The position numbers were made by a program, and so were the translations under genes. This document shows positions 6,102-8,702 of a DNA stretch of 8,702 nucleotides, piece by piece (positions within the stretch are counted from its first letter, which is position 1; each line of letters opens with the position of its first letter). The DNA lies in NCBI GenBank assembly GCA_031288765.1, contig JAITQV010000006.1:1-8702 (forward strand), in the 5' to 3' direction. Source of the DNA: Planctomycetaceae bacterium. Lineage in GTDB: Bacteria; Planctomycetota; Planctomycetia; Pirellulales; Thermoguttaceae. The notes under the pieces are model-generated. The model saw only the letters and a program-made list of their open reading frames with translations, ran no database searches and was not told the origin of the DNA.

Positions 6102-7838
6102 TTAGAAATTATCTTTATACCGTTTTGCACGGTCAAGAAGTCCTTGATCTTTTGTTACGTCAATAACTTTATCCAACGCCGCACCGAAGGCTTCCTTATC
6201 GGAACGCCGTAAATCAGTGTGGTGCGCCAAATCAAGAACGGAACGAATTACCGTATCCTGAAGTTCCGCATTGCCGAAATATTGTAATATGAATTTCAAC
6301 GAATCGACATGCCGAACCTGACCGGCTCGCTGAATAATCAAACGCTTTTCTTCAATACGGATTGCATGATCAAAACCTTTGGCAAGCAAAGCGGCTTTTT
6401 CTTTATCGTTAATTTTGATTTTGATCCGGTCATTGGGCAGCGACACCACCCGCGCAAAACCGCGAAGAGCCGCAATCCGATCCGTATCCGAAAAATCTTT
6501 GCTTTCCGCAACAAGAAGTAAATCGTCCGCAACACGTCCGTCGGGCCAATTACACATTGCTCTCAATGCGGCAGCGGTCAATTCCGGTGTTGCGGCGGAT
6601 AATCCGGCGTCAAGAGAACGTTTGAAGACACGATCAGTTATCTCTTTAATCGATTTTTCGTCACCGATTCGACCAAGCAGCGAAAACATATCGGCGTAAT
6701 TTTTTTCAGTACGTTTTTTCACTACCGGTTCGGAATCGCCGTTGACAAGACGGGCAATAATTTGTTCCGCCTGATCACGTTGACCGCGGTCGGTAATCAA
6801 TTCCCAAACATCAATAAAATCATTGACATTTTCCTTGACCGCAAGATTTTCGGCAATTCGTATCAACGCCAAACGATTCTGCGTATCCGCTGCTTTGGCA
6901 CGTTCCAAAACAACCGGCAATACCGAATTGTTGTAACGGCGGCTCAAAACATCGGCAATCATTTCAAACCGTCCGGCATCCTTTTCCGCTTTGAGATGTT
7001 CAAGCAACGCATCATCAAAGCCTTTGTCAACCATTCGCGACAAAACATTTTTCGCCAATTCTTTGTTTGCCCCGTTAAAAGCCTGATCGAGAAGCACCGG
7101 AATCTCCCGAACTCCGCCCAAAGCACCAACCGCCGAAATACCCGCATTACGAAGCGATTCATCATTGCTTTTCAACGCATTGACGGCATACGCAAGATAT
7201 TGTTTATCTTTTCGTACCGTTAAACCGGCAAGCGTTTGGGCTTTTTCAAAATCACCGAGTTGATCGTATTTTTTCATCCATTCCGTTACAACAGATTCGT
7301 CCGCATACGGTAATTGTTGCGGCAATGCGGTTTCGTTTCCGGTTTTTTTGAGAATATCACGATCAACAGAGTGTTGGGTCAATGCGTCTTTGGCAAGTTG
7401 CGAATTGGATTTTTTCAACACTTCGGCGGCTTTGTTATGGGGAATATTTGCCAATGCTCTTGCTGCTTCGTCGCGGATACGAATATTTTCATGATCAAGC
7501 AATTTTTCAAGATGCGAAGGAACCCAGCCGCCGCCGACAATTCCGAGTTGACGAATCAACCAAACTTTGGCTTCAACCGGAACGTTTTCATCAGCAACAA
7601 CATTAAGCATCTCTTCACATGCCGCCGCGCAAAGTTGCAAATCAAGCCCGATTGACCGGCAATAATTTTGCCAATCTTGTTGGGCTTTTTCACGTTCCTG
7701 TAAATTTTCGGACGCTAATTGGTTGACCGGCGGTAAATGTTGTTGTGTTATTTCCGCAGCGAAAAACACGGAAACACTCATCGCCATAACTGTAAACACC
7801 GTTACTGCAAACACTGTTAAAAATCGAATTGTTTTCAT
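6102..7838 (-). CDS. Secreted HEAT-repeat protein
   Basis: A 578-residue protein with an N-terminal signal peptide (1-27 or 1-28, hydrophobic core about 7-26, cleavage near FFAA-E). The rest is almost all paired amphipathic helices of the HEAT/armadillo type. The clearest repeats are about 88-133 (VPVEAKVWLIRQLG... to IRDEAARALANIP), about 213-250 (SLRNAGISAVGALGG and following) and about 410-465 (ELTAAALRAMCNWPDGR to DRIAALRGFARV). Such proteins are usually scaffolds for protein binding, so an enzymatic role is unlikely; the partner is unknown. A cysteine-containing segment lies at 60-74. The start is supported by AAAGG (7845-7849) six bases upstream of the ATG. It is the first gene after a promoter at 7946-7974 and heads the operon with the deacetylase and two acyltransferases. 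Secreted HEAT-repeat proteins are abundant in planctomycetes, and this fits that background. Its functional link to the sugar-modifying genes is inferred from position only. Confidence 0.82.
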   Translation of the reverse strand: MKTIRFLTVFAVTVFTVMAMSVSVFFAAEITQQHLPPVNQLASENLQEREKAQQDWQNYCRSIGLDLQLCAAACEEMLNVVADENVPVEAKVWLIRQLGIVGGGWVPSHLEKLLDHENIRIRDEAARALANIPHNKAAEVLKKSNSQLAKDALTQHSVDRDILKKTGNETALPQQLPYADESVVTEWMKKYDQLGDFEKAQTLAGLTVRKDKQYLAYAVNALKSNDESLRNAGISAVGALGGVREIPVLLDQAFNGANKELAKNVLSRMVDKGFDDALLEHLKAEKDAGRFEMIADVLSRRYNNSVLPVVLERAKAADTQNRLALIRIAENLAVKENVNDFIDVWELITDRGQRDQAEQIIARLVNGDSEPVVKKRTEKNYADMFSLLGRIGDEKSIKEITDRVFKRSLDAGLSAATPELTAAALRAMCNWPDGRVADDLLLVAESKDFSDTDRIAALRGFARVVSLPNDRIKIKINDKEKAALLAKGFDHAIRIEEKRLIIQRAGQVRHVDSLKFILQYFGNAELQDTVIRSVLDLAHHTDLRRSDKEAFGAALDKVIDVTKDQGLLDRAKRYKDNF

Positions 7839-7878
7839 AAGTTGCCTTTTTGGGATTAAGGTTTTAGAAATAATTTTC

Positions 7879-7925
7879 AGCCGGAAATATGAACTAATAA
7901 TAAATTAAAATAACATAAACCGGCT
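7879..7925 (-). repeat. Inverted repeat AGCCGG/CCGGCT in the operon 5' UTR
   Basis: AGCCGG (7879-7884) and CCGGCT (7920-7925) are perfect inverse copies around a 35-base AT-rich loop. They fall within the predicted 5' UTR of the HEAT-repeat operon, between the promoter and the ribosome-binding site, and could form a leader hairpin. At six pairs with a long loop the evidence is weak, and I recognise no riboswitch class. Confidence 0.3.
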
Positions 7926-7945
7926 AACATTGTGAACGGAGTCCT

Positions 7946-7974
7946 ATTGTAGTTGAAAACAATTTCAATTTCAA
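7946..7974 (-). promoter_or_regulatory. Sigma-70-like promoter of the HEAT/deacetylase/acyltransferase operon
   Basis: Read on the minus strand, TTGAAA (7974-7969) and TACAAT (7951-7946) are separated by exactly 17 bases. Transcription would begin near 7939, about 100 bases before the ATG at 7838. A second overlapping TTGAAA (7968-7963) lies inside the spacer. The site sits between the stop of the preceding gene and the operon, where a promoter is expected. Confidence 0.62.
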
Positions 7975-8003
7975 GCGGAGCGGACGACCGTTTTTCGGCA
8001 CGG

Positions 8004-8020
8004 TTGCGGAGGAGCCGCAA
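8004..8020 (-). terminator. Small GC hairpin after the membrane-protein gene
   Basis: TTGCGG (8004-8009) and CCGCAA (8015-8020) form a 6-bp stem with a 5-base loop, 19 bases downstream of the minus-strand stop at 8040-8042. No T-run follows, so it is at best a weak or factor-assisted terminator separating this gene from the promoter at 7946-7974. Confidence 0.4.
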
Positions 8021-8039
8021 AGAAATACGGTTTCTATTT

Positions 8040-8702
8040 TTATTCCGCAACAACCATGATACGGACTTGCCGAATTTTACGGGAGTTTCTTTTAAGATCA
8101 ATTCGAACTCCAAAAGTATGCGGTTTAAAAATGTTCCACTTAACATCAGCATCGTCGAGAAGAAAAACATTGACATTGGGATCGGATTCAAAAACAGGGC
8201 AAAACGGAATATGAATGGTTGCCGTTAATTGATCGTCCTGAAATCCAACCAGAAAAGTTCCTTCCAACCGGTCTTTTCCTGTTTCGGAGAGACGGCGGAC
8301 AATTTTTTGTGTTATGGAATTATCAAAACAGTCCTCTTGATCGGAGTTGTCCTCAACCGGTATAACCGGCGGCGGAGTATTTTGCGGGCGTAATTTTCGT
8401 GTCGGCAACCGCCGAAAAACTTCGGCAATTCCCAGCAAGAAAACATAAAAAACCGGCAAGGGAAACGGTAAAAGGAATCCGATTAACAAAACGGGAATCC
8501 AAAAGGAGTTATGAATTTTTGTATTTTCCGGTTGTTGGGAGGCGCGGGACACACGGGACAGGAAAATCAGAAAACCAACCCAAACGGTTAAAACCAAAAC
8601 GGCAATAATACTCTGTTCCGTGTCGATACTAGGCGGTTTACGCCACAAAAGACCGGTAATCGCAAAAAATCCCGCCAGCCAAAGAACCGTTTGGCTTATC
8701 AG
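8040..8702 (-). CDS. Uncharacterised membrane protein, planctomycete-like (5' truncated by the window)
   Basis: The frame runs open to the last base of the window, so the TTG at 8648 is probably an internal Leu codon and the start lies outside. In the visible 220 residues there is a membrane helix at about 4-20 (codon 1 at base 8702), a second at 32-48 (IIAVLVLTVWVGFLIFL) and a third, perhaps re-entrant, at about 68-92 (IPVLLIGFLLPFPLPVFYVFLLGI). The C-terminal 125 residues are soluble. They include an acidic linker (EDNSDQEDCFDNS) and a beta-rich end domain with EGTFLVGF, TATIHIPFCPVF and FGVRIDLKR. From memory, planctomycete proteins contain a related module with 'HVAFCPPF' and 'VRFDLK'. 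This is a recollection, not a search result. Function unknown. It is separated from the operon downstream by a hairpin and a promoter, so it is probably its own transcription unit. Confidence 0.7.
   Translation of the reverse strand: MISQTVLWLAGFFAITGLLWRKPPSIDTEQSIIAVLVLTVWVGFLIFLSRVSRASQQPENTKIHNSFWIPVLLIGFLLPFPLPVFYVFLLGIAEVFRRLPTRKLRPQNTPPPVIPVEDNSDQEDCFDNSITQKIVRRLSETGKDRLEGTFLVGFQDDQLTATIHIPFCPVFESDPNVNVFLLDDADVKWNIFKPHTFGVRIDLKRNSRKIRQVRIMVVAE

Noticed and set aside
6309..7655. Plus-strand frames of 70-153 codons opposite the HEAT-repeat gene
   Set aside because: They are antisense shadows of a continuous 578-codon gene with a signal peptide and helical repeats.
7877..8191. Minus-strand frame of 104 codons overlapping the end of the membrane-protein gene and the operon promoter
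   Set aside because: It lies out of frame with the better-supported gene, crosses the hairpin and promoter and has no recognisable product.
1..8702. tRNA, rRNA, integrase, toxin-antitoxin or defence genes
   Set aside because: I looked for cloverleaf-like segments, recombinase motifs and small paired genes on both strands and found none that I could support.

Overview
The window looks like a piece of a bacterial chromosome, most probably from a planctomycete or a related PVC-group bacterium of moderate GC. No marker gene proves this. The clues are a large secreted HEAT-repeat protein, a small membrane protein whose C-terminal 'FCPxF' segment I associate from memory with planctomycete proteins, weak or absent Shine-Dalgarno sites at most starts, and promoters of ordinary sigma-70 shape (TTGNNN-17-TATAAT) rather than the Bacteroidetes type.

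Bases 1-363 hold the C-terminal part of a gene cut by the window edge, from a small uncharacterised family ending in a GPWSE motif. Bases 364-893 are a gene-free but highly structured spacer. In order it holds a perfect 15-bp hairpin, a composite palindrome of nested inverted copies of short GC-rich hairpins (REP/BIME-like), a lone hairpin of the same type, a 9-bp-period AAATCA array, a near-consensus promoter and six CCAAA repeats in the 5' UTR of the next gene. Bases 894-2735 encode an exported glycoside-hydrolase-like protein (GH71/GH99-like catalytic region plus a C-terminal beta-sandwich, CBM9-like domain). It is monocistronic and richer in GC than the minus-strand genes at the places I counted. 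Bases 2736-3059 carry a long stem-loop, a 14-bp tandem repeat and an 11-codon mini-ORF.

From 3060 to 8702 all genes are on the minus strand. A partial membrane-protein gene enters from the right edge. After it comes a hairpin, then a TTGAAA-17-TACAAT promoter, then a probable four-gene operon: secreted HEAT-repeat protein, polysaccharide deacetylase, GNAT acetyltransferase, and CelD/FemAB-like acyltransferase. The last three genes form a plausible module for modifying a surface or extracellular polysaccharide by deacetylation and acylation or aminoacylation. The HEAT-repeat protein would be an exported scaffold.

The most notable point is in the GNAT gene. Its coding signal changes frame at residue 205, exactly on a T-TTT-TTC heptamer. 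The -1 frame continues with a sensible tail and a transmembrane helix, whereas the annotated frame gives a Cys/Trp/Arg-rich tail that happens to end in an ATGA overlap with the next gene. This is either a T-run indel or -1 frameshifting.
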